Part shown: piece after piece, positions 19,291 through 27,596 of the stretch
How the letters are laid out: each line of letters starts with the position of its first letter
Numbering within the stretch: position 1 is the first letter of the stretch
Assembly (NCBI GenBank): GCA_902363735.1
Contig: CABJBA010000012.1
Location: 103,906-167,905, forward strand
Direction of reading: 5' to 3'
Source: Clostridiaceae bacterium
Lineage (GTDB): Bacteria; Bacillota; Clostridia; Lachnospirales; Lachnospiraceae
DNA length: 64,000 nucleotides
Position numbers and translations under genes: made by a program
The notes under the pieces: model-generated
The model's database searches: none
What the model was told of the DNA's origin: nothing
What the model saw: only the letters and a program-made list of their open reading frames with translations

Positions 19291-19832
19291 GTCAAAAGAG
19301 ACTTTTTAATCAATTCCAGATTCTGAACCAGCGGATCTTCACCGTTTACAACTATCTGTCTGCACTTTAATAATGTTTGCCATTGATCATGTTTTGCTTT
19401 GCTTCTTGTATTTAGATCGCCGGTATCATAACCGGCCGCCCATTCCATAAACTCCAGATGATTCCGGTACATGTCTCCGCCGGCCTCTATGCGTGAACCG
19501 AAACATTGCCTTTCTCTTTCTTTTAACCGTTCTAAGCGGACTTTCCCGCCTATTGCTACCCGGACCGCCAATGTAAAATAAGGGATCAACTCATTTCCCC
19601 AATCCACAAGGGAGCCCGAGATAACAACCTGATCTGATTGAAAGATATCCTTCTCCATCAACAGAATGCGCTCATTTATTTCTCTTTTCTTTGTATATTG
19701 GGGATCTGAGGGAAGCCAGTAATAATCGTCAGTATCCATAAAAGTATAGCCCATCTGCTCTGATATGTATTTACCTAGTGTAGAAGTGCCTGAACCCGAT
19801 GCTCCGTATATGTGAATCACATTTTTCTCCAT
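19287..19832 (-). CDS. Small P-loop nucleotide kinase (adenylate-kinase-like AAA protein)
   Basis: 181 residues. A clear Walker A motif GASGSGTSTLG lies at residues 10-20, followed by FMDTDDYYWLPSDP, a typical substrate-binding stretch of small shikimate/gluconate/nucleoside kinase-like proteins. VVISGSLVDWG and RLERLKERERQCFGSRI (lid-like Arg/Glu cluster) follow. The product is cytoplasmic. The phosphate acceptor is unknown; annotated relatives are called 'AAA family ATPase' or 'adenylate kinase'. AGGAGG precedes the ATG. It is convergent with aroA and shares its terminator region; no functional link to aromatic synthesis is evident. Confidence 0.7.
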   Translation of the reverse strand: MEKNVIHIYGASGSGTSTLGKYISEQMGYTFMDTDDYYWLPSDPQYTKKREINERILLMEKDIFQSDQVVISGSLVDWGNELIPYFTLAVRVAIGGKVRLERLKERERQCFGSRIEAGGDMYRNHLEFMEWAAGYDTGDLNTRSKAKHDQWQTLLKCRQIVVNGEDPLVQNLELIKKSLLT

Positions 19833-20066
19833 TATTTCCTCCTCATAAATTTATATTTATTAATTTAAAAATTTCACTGGATTATATTTAACTTTATGAT
19901 AAAATGTAATAGCTGACAAATTTCGTAATCTCACCCACTATTTTAATAGAAATTTGATCACAAAGCTAATACCAGAATATCATAGAATTTAATTTGGGGA
20001 AATGATTTTATGATTGGTGAAAAACAAAAAAAGAGATTCTATTGTGCAAAGAGAAGGGGTTTAACT

Positions 20067-21410
20067 ATGGAACCGAAGTTAGAAAAAAAATACGGACTTT
20101 TTACAGCCATCGCAATGGTGATCGGCATCGTTGTAGGCAGCGGAGTTTTCTTTAAGGCGGAAAAAATCCTTACTGCAACCGGAGGAAATTTAAAACAGGG
20201 TATTCTTGCATGGGTCATTGGCGGAGTTATTATGATTTCCTGCGCTTATACGTTTTCTGTTATGGCTACTAAGTATCAATATGTGAACGGAGTGGTGGAT
20301 TACGCAGAGGCTGCCATGGGAAAAACCTATGCCTATTATGTAGGCTGGTTTATGGCAATCATTTATTATCCTACCATTACTTCTGTACTGGCCTGGGTTT
20401 CAGCCAGATATACCTGCGTTATCTTTGGTTTTTCCATTACAGGCGGAGAATGCATGACCATTGCCTGCCTTTATCTGATTTCCAGTTTTACTATAAATGC
20501 CTTATCTCCTGTTTTAGCAGGAAAGTTTCAGGTAAGCACCACAGTCATTAAACTGATTCCCCTCTTTTTAATGGCCGTAGTTGGAACCTTTACAGGCCTA
20601 AGAAGCGGAATGACTGTATATAATTTCAGCCATTATGTTTCACAAAGCAGCTCTAACGGATTATTCACCGCCATTGTTGCCGCATGTTTTGCTTATGAAG
20701 GCTGGATTATTGCAACCTGCATCAATGCTGAACTGAAAAATGCAAAGAAAAATCTTCCTCTGGCTTTGATCGTAGGAACCTTTATCACCATGTCCGCTTA
20801 TATCCTTTATTACATCGGCTTAGCAGGAACCATTGAAAATGAGGTGATGATGGCCGGAGGTGAATCAGGTGCTAAACTGGCTTTTCAGACAGTCTTCACC
20901 TCAGTGGGAGGCTCATTGTTATTTGTATTTGTCATTATTTCATGCCTTGGAACATTAAACGGCCTGATGCTTGGCTGTACCCGCGGAATTTATTCCCTTT
21001 CTGCAAGAGGCCTTGGCCCTGCTCCCAAAGTATTTAACCAGGTAGACCCGGTAACTAATATGCCTGTTAACTCCGCAATCTTGGGATTATTTCTCTGCGG
21101 AATCTGGCTGTTTTACTTTTACGGTGCAAATTTAACTTCCGGCTGGTTTGGTTTTTTCAGTTTTGATTCTTCAGAACTTCCCATTATTACCATATATGCC
21201 CTTTATATCCCTATTTTTATTATGTTCATGGTAAAAAGCAAAGAACTGAATTTTTTTAACAGGATATTTATGCCCTGCCTTTCACTTGCAGGAAGCATTT
21301 TTATGGTCATTGCCGCCTGGTTTGCTCATGGCATGTCCGTTGTTGCTTATCTGTGTGTATTTTCTGTAATTATGATCTTTGGAGCCTTGGTTTTGCGAAA
21401 GACAAAATAA
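20067..21410 (+). CDS. APC-superfamily amino-acid permease
   Basis: 447 residues from ATG 20067 (MEPKLEKKYGLFTAIAM), chosen because GAGAAGGGG lies 7-8 bases upstream; an ATG at 20010 gives 19 further residues with no site. About 12 hydrophobic helices are present. The first carries GIVVGSGVFFKAEKI, the substrate-backbone-binding motif of LAT/SteT-like transporters. AYEGWIIATCINAELKN in the middle is also typical. It exchanges or imports amino acids across the membrane. Its place between aroA and the Trp-type T-box operon suggests, but does not prove, an aromatic substrate. The frame ends four bases before the promoter of the next operon. Confidence 0.85.
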   Translation: MEPKLEKKYGLFTAIAMVIGIVVGSGVFFKAEKILTATGGNLKQGILAWVIGGVIMISCAYTFSVMATKYQYVNGVVDYAEAAMGKTYAYYVGWFMAIIYYPTITSVLAWVSARYTCVIFGFSITGGECMTIACLYLISSFTINALSPVLAGKFQVSTTVIKLIPLFLMAVVGTFTGLRSGMTVYNFSHYVSQSSSNGLFTAIVAACFAYEGWIIATCINAELKNAKKNLPLALIVGTFITMSAYILYYIGLAGTIENEVMMAGGESGAKLAFQTVFTSVGGSLLFVFVIISCLGTLNGLMLGCTRGIYSLSARGLGPAPKVFNQVDPVTNMPVNSAILGLFLCGIWLFYFYGANLTSGWFGFFSFDSSELPIITIYALYIPIFIMFMVKSKELNFFNRIFMPCLSLAGSIFMVIAAWFAHGMSVVAYLCVFSVIMIFGALVLRKTK

Positions 21411-21413
21411 CAG

Positions 21414-21442
21414 TTGACAAATCTGCTCAAACGTATTAATAT
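21414..21442 (+). promoter_or_regulatory. Sigma-A promoter of the T-box operon
   Basis: TTGACA at 21414-21419, a 17-bp spacer and TAATAT at 21437-21442, immediately after the permease stop codon. Transcription should begin near 21449. Confidence 0.8.
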
Positions 21443-21448
21443 ACTGTT

Positions 21449-21733
21449 TAAATGAAATAAAAATAAACCGTTGAAAAAGAAGAGTAAGCTTCCCAGCAAT
21501 ATTACAGAGAGCCGCCGTTGGTGCGAGTGCGGTATAAAGCAGATAGCTGAATGGACTTTTGAGGGTGGCCCTGAACTTATTTTTAGGGGCTGACGGAAAC
21601 CACAACCGTTATTTGGGTGGCATATATGTTAGTATATGAAAAAGTGGGCTTTGACAAAGTCAATTTGAGTGGCACCGCGGATTGTATAATTCGTCTCAAG
21701 TACGTTTATTAACGTACTTGAGACTTTTTTATT
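21449..21733 (+). ncRNA. T-box leader, predicted tryptophan-responsive
   Basis: The conserved T-box sequence GAGTGGCACCGCGG lies at 21667-21680. Stem I features are visible upstream (AGAGAGCCGCCGTTGGTG near 21508), and the specifier region reads CTGAATGGACTTTTG, placing codon UGG (21552-21554) in the usual GAA-NNN-AC context, hence tRNA-Trp. The terminator stem is a perfect 13-bp repeat (21693-21705 with 21712-21724) followed by six T residues. The antiterminator can form by pairing TTGAG (21665-21669) with CTCAA (21695-21699), exclusive of the terminator. Uncharged tRNA should therefore allow readthrough into the ABC transporter genes. Confidence 0.9.
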
Positions 21734-21810
21734 TGCGGAAACAACAAAGAAGCCAAACATACCCCCACCCTTTGTCCTGTCAACGAAAACCATTTTAGGA
21801 GGAGAATATC

Positions 21811-22887
21811 ATGAAAAAATCAATGAAAACCCTGTTACTGGCAGCCCTTGCTGCTGCCGCACTCTCCGGCTGTGCTTCTGCCCCGGCTCCGGAAAAAACT
21901 ACGGAAGCTCCCTCTTCCCAGGAAGAAAGCTCCGGAAAAAGCGCTGAGAGTAAAACTGAAACTGACGGCGCAACCTATACCATAGGAATTGGCCAGTTTG
22001 CTGAGCACGGTTCCCTTGACAACTGCAGGGAAGGCTTTCTACTGGGACTTGCGGAAGAAGGAATTGAAGAAGGAAAGAATTTAACTGTTATGTATGAGAA
22101 TTCTCAGGCTGACGGAGGAACCGCAAGCCAAATCATCAACAACTTCATTTCCAAAAAAGCCGATTTGATTTGTGCTATCGCAACTCCAATTGCCCAGTCA
22201 GCTTACGGAGCTACGAAAAAGACTGAACTTCCTGTTATCTTTACAGCAGTTACAGATCCTGTAGCCGCTGCACTGGCTAATGCAGACGGAAGCCCTGTAG
22301 GTGAAGTAACAGGAACCAGTGACAAACTGCCTGTTGAAAAGCAGCTGGAAATGATCCGCACTCTTCTCCCTGATGCAAAGACCATCGGTATTCTTTACAG
22401 CACCAGCGAAGTAAACTCAGAAACTGCTATCAAGGAATATAAAGCAGCAGCTCCTGCTTACGGCTTTGAAATCGTAGAAGGCCCTGTCACCTCCACTGCA
22501 GACATTCCTCTGGCCGCAGACAACCTTCTGGAAAAGGTGGACTGTTTAAACAACTTAACAGATAACACAGTAGTCAGTGCTCTTCCTGTGATTTTAGATA
22601 AAGCTGGCAAGAAAGACATTCCTGTATTCGGAAGCGAAGTGGAACAGGTAAAAATCGGCTGCCTTGCTTCCATCGGACTTGATTATGTGGACTTAGGAAA
22701 GCAGACCGGAAAAATGGCTGCAAAAGTATTAAAGGGAGAATCAAAGGCAAGCGAAATGAATTTTGAAGTAATTAAAGAAGCTGCTTTCTATGGAAATGCT
22801 AAAGTGGCAGAAAACTTAGGAATCACGTTACCATCTGAGCTGACTGATTCTGCTGCTGAAATTTTCACGGATATTGCACAGAAATAA
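21811..22887 (+). CDS. trpX: ABC transporter substrate-binding lipoprotein (TrpX type)
   Basis: 358 residues. Signal peptide with lipobox ALSGC (Cys21), then a Ser/Glu/Thr-rich linker. The mature domain is of the ABC_sub_bind family (YTIGIGQFAEHGSLDNCREGF, ICAIATPIAQSAYGAT, NLTDNTVVSALPVILDKA, GLDYVDLGKQTGKMAAKVL). It should bind a small ligand outside the membrane. The tryptophan assignment rests on the UGG T-box directly upstream and on the known association of this three-gene system with Trp T-boxes in Firmicutes. GGAGGAG precedes the ATG. First gene of trpXYZ. Confidence 0.85.
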   Translation: MKKSMKTLLLAALAAAALSGCASAPAPEKTTEAPSSQEESSGKSAESKTETDGATYTIGIGQFAEHGSLDNCREGFLLGLAEEGIEEGKNLTVMYENSQADGGTASQIINNFISKKADLICAIATPIAQSAYGATKKTELPVIFTAVTDPVAAALANADGSPVGEVTGTSDKLPVEKQLEMIRTLLPDAKTIGILYSTSEVNSETAIKEYKAAAPAYGFEIVEGPVTSTADIPLAADNLLEKVDCLNNLTDNTVVSALPVILDKAGKKDIPVFGSEVEQVKIGCLASIGLDYVDLGKQTGKMAAKVLKGESKASEMNFEVIKEAAFYGNAKVAENLGITLPSELTDSAAEIFTDIAQK

Positions 22888-22910
22888 ATACATTTGGAGG
22901 AATTACAATC

Positions 22911-23795
22911 ATGTCAATCATACTTGGCGTTTTGGAAGAAGGCCTGATCTATGCCATTATGGCGTTAGGCGTTTACATCACATATAAGATTCTGGATTTT
23001 CCCGATCTTTCTGTGGATGGAACCTTTCCCCTGGGGGGTGCAGTTACTGTGACCCTGATTCTGGCAAACGTACACCCAGCTGCAACGCTTTTTATAGCTT
23101 TTGCCATTGGTGCACTGGCTGGGTGTATTACTGGGTTTATCCATGTAAAATTAAAGGTAAGGGATCTTTTGTCAGGTATTATTGTCATGACTGCACTCTA
23201 TTCCATCAACTTAAGGGTTGCCGGAAAATCCAATGTTCCTATTTTTAACAGCAGTACTATTTTTGAAAATCCATTTATTGACCGGTTATTTTCCGGCAGG
23301 CTTGCAAATATAAGCATTGTGGTAATACTGGCTGTAATCGTTCTGATTGTTAAGTTTTTACTGGATCAGTATTTAAAGACCCGTTCCGGCTACCTGCTTC
23401 AGGCTGTAGGTGATAACGAAGCCCTTGTCACTTCTCTTGCGAAAGACAAGGGAATGGTGAAAATTATCGGCCTGGCAATCGCAAACGGCCTGGCAGCTCT
23501 GGCAGGTTCCGTCTACTGCCAGCAAAAAGGTTTTTTTGAAATCAGCATCGGTACGGGAACTATCGTCATCGGTCTGGCTAATGTAATCATCGGCACCAAA
23601 CTGTTTAAAAAAATCGGTATTGTAAAATCTACCACTGCCGTAATTGCAGGCTCTATTATTTACAAAGGCTGTGTCTCCCTTGCTATCTATCTGGGAATGG
23701 AAGCGTCAGATTTAAAGATGATCACCTCCATACTGCTTTTGATCATTCTGGTTCTCAGCAACGGCAGGGGAAAGAAGGTGAAAACTCATGCTTGA
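22911..23795 (+). CDS. trpY: ABC transporter permease (TrpY type)
   Basis: 294 residues with about eight hydrophobic helices, related to branched-chain amino-acid permeases of the LivH/RbsC type. Markers are FPDLSVDGTFPLGGAVTV near residue 28 and the cytoplasmic coupling segment LQAVGDNEALVTSLAKDKG. TG...IVIGLANVIIG near residue 215 is also typical of this subfamily. It forms the channel for the ligand delivered by TrpX. It starts 23 bp after trpX and overlaps the ATPase gene by 8 bases. Confidence 0.88.
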   Translation: MSIILGVLEEGLIYAIMALGVYITYKILDFPDLSVDGTFPLGGAVTVTLILANVHPAATLFIAFAIGALAGCITGFIHVKLKVRDLLSGIIVMTALYSINLRVAGKSNVPIFNSSTIFENPFIDRLFSGRLANISIVVILAVIVLIVKFLLDQYLKTRSGYLLQAVGDNEALVTSLAKDKGMVKIIGLAIANGLAALAGSVYCQQKGFFEISIGTGTIVIGLANVIIGTKLFKKIGIVKSTTAVIAGSIIYKGCVSLAIYLGMEASDLKMITSILLLIILVLSNGRGKKVKTHA

Positions 23796-24561
23796 ACTTC
23801 GGTTAATTAATAAATACTACAATCAGGGTACTGTCAATGAGATGTGCCTGTTTAACGATTTTAACCTTTCTATTGAAAATGAGCAGTTCGTATCTGTAGT
23901 AGGAAGCAACGGTTCGGGAAAGACTTCTCTTTTAAATTTGATCTGCGGAAGCATTCCACTGGACAGCGGCTCTATCCTGATTGGCGGCAGCAACATTACC
24001 AACATGCCGGAATTCAAACGCCAGCGCCGGATCGGCAGGGTTTACCAGAATCCGGCTATGGGAACCTGTCCCAGCATGACCATCTTACAGAATATGGCTC
24101 TGGCTGACACCAAAGGCAAGCCTTTTAATCTCCGGCCTGGAACCAACAAGCAGCGTATTGATTTTTACAGGGATCAGCTTCGTTTTCTGGGCCTTGGGCT
24201 GGAGGATAAGCTTCAGGTTAAGGTAGGCGTCCTCTCCGGCGGCCAGAGGCAGGCAATGGCCCTTCTCATGTCCACCATGACTCCAATTGAATTCCTGATT
24301 CTGGATGAGCACACGGCTGCACTTGACCCCAAGACTGCGGAGATCATCATGGCTTTGACGGATAAGATCGTAAAGGAAAAGCATCTGACCACCATTATGG
24401 TCACCCATAATCTTCGTCATGCGGTGGAATACGGAAACCGGCTTGTGATGATGCATCAGGGAACTGCCATTATTGACAAAGCAGGAAAAGAAAAAGAAAA
24501 TCTCAATGTAGAAGATATTTTAGACAAGTTTAATCAAATAAGCATTGAATGCGGAAATTAA
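23788..24561 (+). CDS. trpZ: ABC transporter ATP-binding protein (TrpZ type)
   Basis: 257 residues. Walker A is VGSNGSGKTSLLN near residue 38, the Q loop lies around VYQNPAMGTCPSMT, the signature is LSGGQRQAMALLM, Walker B is LILDEHTAALD, and the H loop is MVTHNLRHA. It energises import through TrpY on the cytoplasmic face. Its start overlaps the end of trpY by 8 bases. A 24-bp perfect hairpin follows the stop. Confidence 0.92.
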   Translation: MLELRLINKYYNQGTVNEMCLFNDFNLSIENEQFVSVVGSNGSGKTSLLNLICGSIPLDSGSILIGGSNITNMPEFKRQRRIGRVYQNPAMGTCPSMTILQNMALADTKGKPFNLRPGTNKQRIDFYRDQLRFLGLGLEDKLQVKVGVLSGGQRQAMALLMSTMTPIEFLILDEHTAALDPKTAEIIMALTDKIVKEKHLTTIMVTHNLRHAVEYGNRLVMMHQGTAIIDKAGKEKENLNVEDILDKFNQISIECGN

Positions 24562-24562
24562 A

Positions 24563-24617
24563 AACAGACTGTAAAAGGGAGCATATGAATCTGATATGCT
24601 CCCTTTTACAGTCTGTT
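24563..24617. terminator. Bidirectional terminator between trpZ and a kdgK-like gene
   Basis: A perfect 24-bp inverted repeat (24563-24586 with 24594-24617) around a 7-base loop, lying between two convergent genes. Outside T runs are short, but the stem itself contains CCCTTTT/AAAAGGG. Confidence 0.8.
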
Positions 24618-24631
24618 ATGAGTTTTAAAGG

Positions 24632-25657
24632 CTATCTGCTCATTTCACTCTGAGGGCCCTTATTATTGTGATCCTTTATAATGGTATTGACCTCGCTTAA
24701 ATCAGAAGTAGGAAGATCGCCAGGTATCGTATTCTTCAATGCAGCTGTGGCATTGCCATACTGGACAGCCTTCATACAATCCCCTCCGCTGCTTAACAGG
24801 CCATACAGAGCTCCTGCAATATAAGCGTCTCCGCTTCCGATCCGGTCCACAACGTCAATATTATGGTAAGGATCTTCTTCGTAATATTCTTTTTTGGAAG
24901 CATCGTAGATTACGGAACCAAAGGTGTGGCTCTTTGGGCTGTGTACGATTCTCTGTGTGGAGGCCACTACGGAAATAGGGTATTCTTCTGTAAAACTCTT
25001 CATCATTTCCCTGGCTGTTCCCTCTTTTTTAAAGGTCAGCCTGGCCGTTTCTTCAGAACAGAAGAAAATATCCACATAGGGAAGAATCTGTTCAATGCAT
25101 TCCCTTGCTTCCTCACCTGTCCAGAGATTGCCTCTGAAATTCACATCAAAGGAGATGATGGTCCCGGTTTCTTTAAATTTCCTGATCATTTCAATAGCAG
25201 TATTTCTGGTGTTTTCACATAAAGCCAGGGTAATGCCTGTGGTGTGGAAACAGGTAGTTGCCTTATACATTTCTTCCGGGAAAGATGTAGTGCTGATCTG
25301 AACGAAAGAGCTGTTCTTCCTGTCGTAAATGACCTTAGGCTTTCTTGGATATGCTCCATATTCATAGTAATAAAGTCCAAGTCTTGCGTTGGAGCTGTCA
25401 TCATAGACAAAATAGTCGTCGCTGATTCCATAGGAACGGACTTTATTCTTCACAAAATTTCCTATGTCATTGGACGGAAGCTGGGTGACCACACCGGTGT
25501 GAAGCCCCAGAAGGGAAGCACCTACTGCAACATTTAACTCTGCACCGCCCACCTGCTTTTGAAATGAATTTCCCCGGACCAGACGTTCCACACCTTCCGG
25601 AGACAGACGCAAAAGCAGTTCTCCCAGACTCAATAAATCAAAAGGTCTGTCAATCAT
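24632..25657 (-). CDS. PfkB-family sugar kinase, second 2-keto-3-deoxygluconate kinase-like
   Basis: 341 residues from ATG 25657 (MIDRPFDLLSLGELLLRLS), with GGAGG about 10 bases upstream; the longer frame runs into the hairpin at 25682-25710. PfkB signatures: VGGAELNVAVGASLLG near residue 36 and the catalytic base in DRIGSGDAYIAGALYG near residue 285. It shares recognisable blocks with the neighbouring kdgK (FHTTGIT/FHFTGIT, VDLNFR/VNFRGNLW, LKNTIPGD/LKHTIPGD), so the two are paralogues. It probably phosphorylates KDG or a related keto-deoxy sugar. It may depend on readthrough of the terminator or on its own promoter. Confidence 0.8.
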   Translation of the reverse strand: MIDRPFDLLSLGELLLRLSPEGVERLVRGNSFQKQVGGAELNVAVGASLLGLHTGVVTQLPSNDIGNFVKNKVRSYGISDDYFVYDDSSNARLGLYYYEYGAYPRKPKVIYDRKNSSFVQISTTSFPEEMYKATTCFHTTGITLALCENTRNTAIEMIRKFKETGTIISFDVNFRGNLWTGEEARECIEQILPYVDIFFCSEETARLTFKKEGTAREMMKSFTEEYPISVVASTQRIVHSPKSHTFGSVIYDASKKEYYEEDPYHNIDVVDRIGSGDAYIAGALYGLLSSGGDCMKAVQYGNATAALKNTIPGDLPTSDLSEVNTIIKDHNNKGPQSEMSR

Positions 25658-25681
25658 TATGAACTTTCCTCCATTATTTTT

Positions 25682-25710
25682 AAAAAGGGAGTCATTGATT
25701 AATGACTCCC
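25682..25710 (-). terminator. Terminator after kdgK
   Basis: GGGAGTCATT (25687-25696) and AATGACTCCC (25701-25710) form a perfect 10-bp stem with a GATT loop; the minus strand continues into five T residues. It separates kdgK from its paralogue. Confidence 0.85.
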
Positions 25711-25727
25711 CCATCTTTTATCACAAA

Positions 25728-26759
25728 TTATCTCTGAACACGTCCGGAACCGTCGCCGCCTGCCAAAGTATCTACATCTTCTCTGGATACCAGGTTAAAA
25801 TCTCCAGGAATGGTGTGCTTTAATGCAGATGCTGCAACTGCATATTCAAGAGCGTTCTTGAAGTCCTTACCGTCAGCCAGGCCGCAGATCACGCCTGCTG
25901 CGAAAGAATCTCCGCCGCCTACACGGTCAACGATAGGAGTAACGCGGTACTTTTTGGAATGATAGAATTCACGGGTAGCGCCATCCATGATGCATGCAGA
26001 CCAGCCGTTGTCAGAAGCGGAAAAGCTTTCACGCAGAGAGCTTACCACATATTTAAAGTTAAACTTGTCTACCATCTGATTGAAGATATCCACATAACCC
26101 TGTAATTCCAGTTCACCGGAAGTTACATCAGTGTTGCCCGGCTTAAAGCCAAGAACCTTCTCTGCATCCTCTTCGTTGCCTATGCATACGTCAACGTACT
26201 GCATCAAGTTTGTCATAACCTTCTGAGCCTTCTCAGAAGACCATAATTTCTTACGGAAGTTTAAGTCTACGGAAACAGTTACGCCGTGAGCCTTAGCTGC
26301 CTTTAAAGCTGCTTCAGTCAGTTCTGCAGCGGCATCGCTGACTGCCGGTGTAATTCCTGTAAAATGGAACCACTCTGCATCTTTGAAAATCTCATCAAAA
26401 TCAAATTCGTCAGCAGTTGCTGTAGCAATAGAGGAATTCGCTCTGTCATATACAACAGCAGATGCTCTCATAGCGGAACCTGTCTCTAAGAAGTAGATTC
26501 CAAGTCTCTCTCCGCTTCTTGCGATGTTCTTTGTTCCTACATTATATTTTCTCAAGGCTGCTACTGCACAGTCACCAATGGGGTTCTTTGGTATTGCCGT
26601 CACAAACTCAACGTCATGTCCGTAGTTTGCCAGGGAAACAGCTACGTTAGCCTCTCCTCCACCGTAGTTCACATCAAACTCATCTGCCTGAATAAATTTT
26701 TCATTGTTTGGGGTGGATAATCTTAACATGATTTCGCCCATTGTTACAAGTTTTCCCAT
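25728..26759 (-). CDS. kdgK: 2-keto-3-deoxygluconate kinase (PfkB family)
   Basis: 343 residues. It phosphorylates KDG to KDPG in uronate degradation. Landmarks are the N-terminal MGEIMLRLSTPNNEKF, YGGGEANVAVSLANYG near residue 32, the substrate region FHFTGITPAVSDAA, DLNFRKKLW, and the catalytic VDRVGGGDSFAAGVICG near residue 285. AGGAG lies upstream. It is preceded by eda, whose product consumes KDPG, so the two catalyse consecutive steps. A terminator follows the stop. Confidence 0.88.
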   Translation of the reverse strand: MGKLVTMGEIMLRLSTPNNEKFIQADEFDVNYGGGEANVAVSLANYGHDVEFVTAIPKNPIGDCAVAALRKYNVGTKNIARSGERLGIYFLETGSAMRASAVVYDRANSSIATATADEFDFDEIFKDAEWFHFTGITPAVSDAAAELTEAALKAAKAHGVTVSVDLNFRKKLWSSEKAQKVMTNLMQYVDVCIGNEEDAEKVLGFKPGNTDVTSGELELQGYVDIFNQMVDKFNFKYVVSSLRESFSASDNGWSACIMDGATREFYHSKKYRVTPIVDRVGGGDSFAAGVICGLADGKDFKNALEYAVAASALKHTIPGDFNLVSREDVDTLAGGDGSGRVQR

Positions 26760-26840
26760 TTTTATATTATCTCCTTAAAATTGTATATTTAATTTATAAT
26801 TTCTTTGCCTAAAGGCATTCTCTGCCAGCTTTGCGGATAA

Positions 26841-27488
26841 TTATCTTGCTGCTGCCACTGCTTCAACAAACTCTTTTGCCTTTGCTGTAACTGCTGCGTA
26901 ATCGCCGGTCTGAGCACCCTTTGTCAGGCTGCTTCCTGTTCCAACTGCATAAGCGCCTGCCTTGATCCACTTGTCCACGTTATCCACGTCAACACCGCCG
27001 GAAGGCATGAAATCTCCCTGAGGAAGAGGGCCTTTAAAAGAGCTGATTGCTGCTGGTCCCACTAAATTACCCGGGAATACCTTAATTACATCACATCCAT
27101 ACTCCAAAGCTGTGATAGCTTCGGTTGGTGTTAAGACGCCTGGAAGCATAGGAACCCTGTAGCGGTTGCAAAGTTTGATAGTCTCTACGCTGAGGCCTGG
27201 GCTCACGACATAGTTTGCGCCTGCAAGAATTACTGCTCTTGCTGTCTCAGGGTCCAGAACAGTGCCTGCACCAATCACGACAGCAGGATTGTCTCTGTAT
27301 TTTTCAGACATCTTAGAAATGAATTCAACAGGATTTCCCTGGTCCATGGTCATCGTGATTTCAATAAAATTGATTCCACCTGCGATGATCGCATCTACAA
27401 CCTTCTCGCCCTGCTCTAAACTCTTTGCACGGACAACAGCAACCAGACAATCTTCTTTCATTCTTGCTAAAACCTGTTCTTTTTTCAT
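26841..27488 (-). CDS. eda: KDPG / KHG aldolase
   Basis: 215 residues, a standard class I aldolase length. It splits 2-keto-3-deoxy-6-phosphogluconate into pyruvate and glyceraldehyde 3-phosphate. The catalytic Glu43 lies in GINFIEITMT and the Schiff-base Lys136 in CDVIKVFPGN; GAGTVLDP and MPSGGVD complete the barrel signature. It is the first gene of the unit, behind a consensus promoter with a palindromic operator in the leader. GGAGAG precedes the ATG. Confidence 0.93.
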   Translation of the reverse strand: MKKEQVLARMKEDCLVAVVRAKSLEQGEKVVDAIIAGGINFIEITMTMDQGNPVEFISKMSEKYRDNPAVVIGAGTVLDPETARAVILAGANYVVSPGLSVETIKLCNRYRVPMLPGVLTPTEAITALEYGCDVIKVFPGNLVGPAAISSFKGPLPQGDFMPSGGVDVDNVDKWIKAGAYAVGTGSSLTKGAQTGDYAAVTAKAKEFVEAVAAAR

Positions 27489-27511
27489 GATTTCTCTCCT
27501 TCTTGCTTATA

Positions 27512-27525
27512 TTCGTATATACGAA
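27512..27525. promoter_or_regulatory. IclR/KdgR-type operator in the eda leader
   Basis: A perfect 14-bp palindrome TTCGTATATACGAA, about 26-39 bp downstream of the predicted transcription start. A nearly identical site precedes the adjacent iclR-type gene, which points to that protein as the ligand. Confidence 0.7.
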
Positions 27526-27557
27526 CTGTTTTCATATTTACGATTCTTATACTTGAA

Positions 27558-27586
27558 ATATTAATCGTTTCCCGCCGTTTTGTCAA
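27558..27586 (-). promoter_or_regulatory. Sigma-A promoter of eda-kdgK
   Basis: On the minus strand, TTGACA (27581-27586), a 17-bp spacer and TAATAT (27558-27563). The start should lie near 27551, leaving a leader of about 60 bases that contains the palindromic operator. Confidence 0.75.
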
Positions 27587-27596
27587 TAAGTATTCC

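Noticed and set aside
21282..21605. 107-codon minus-strand frame across the T-box leader
   Set aside because: It overlaps the end of the APC permease and the well-supported T-box promoter and leader; no ribosome site or domain.
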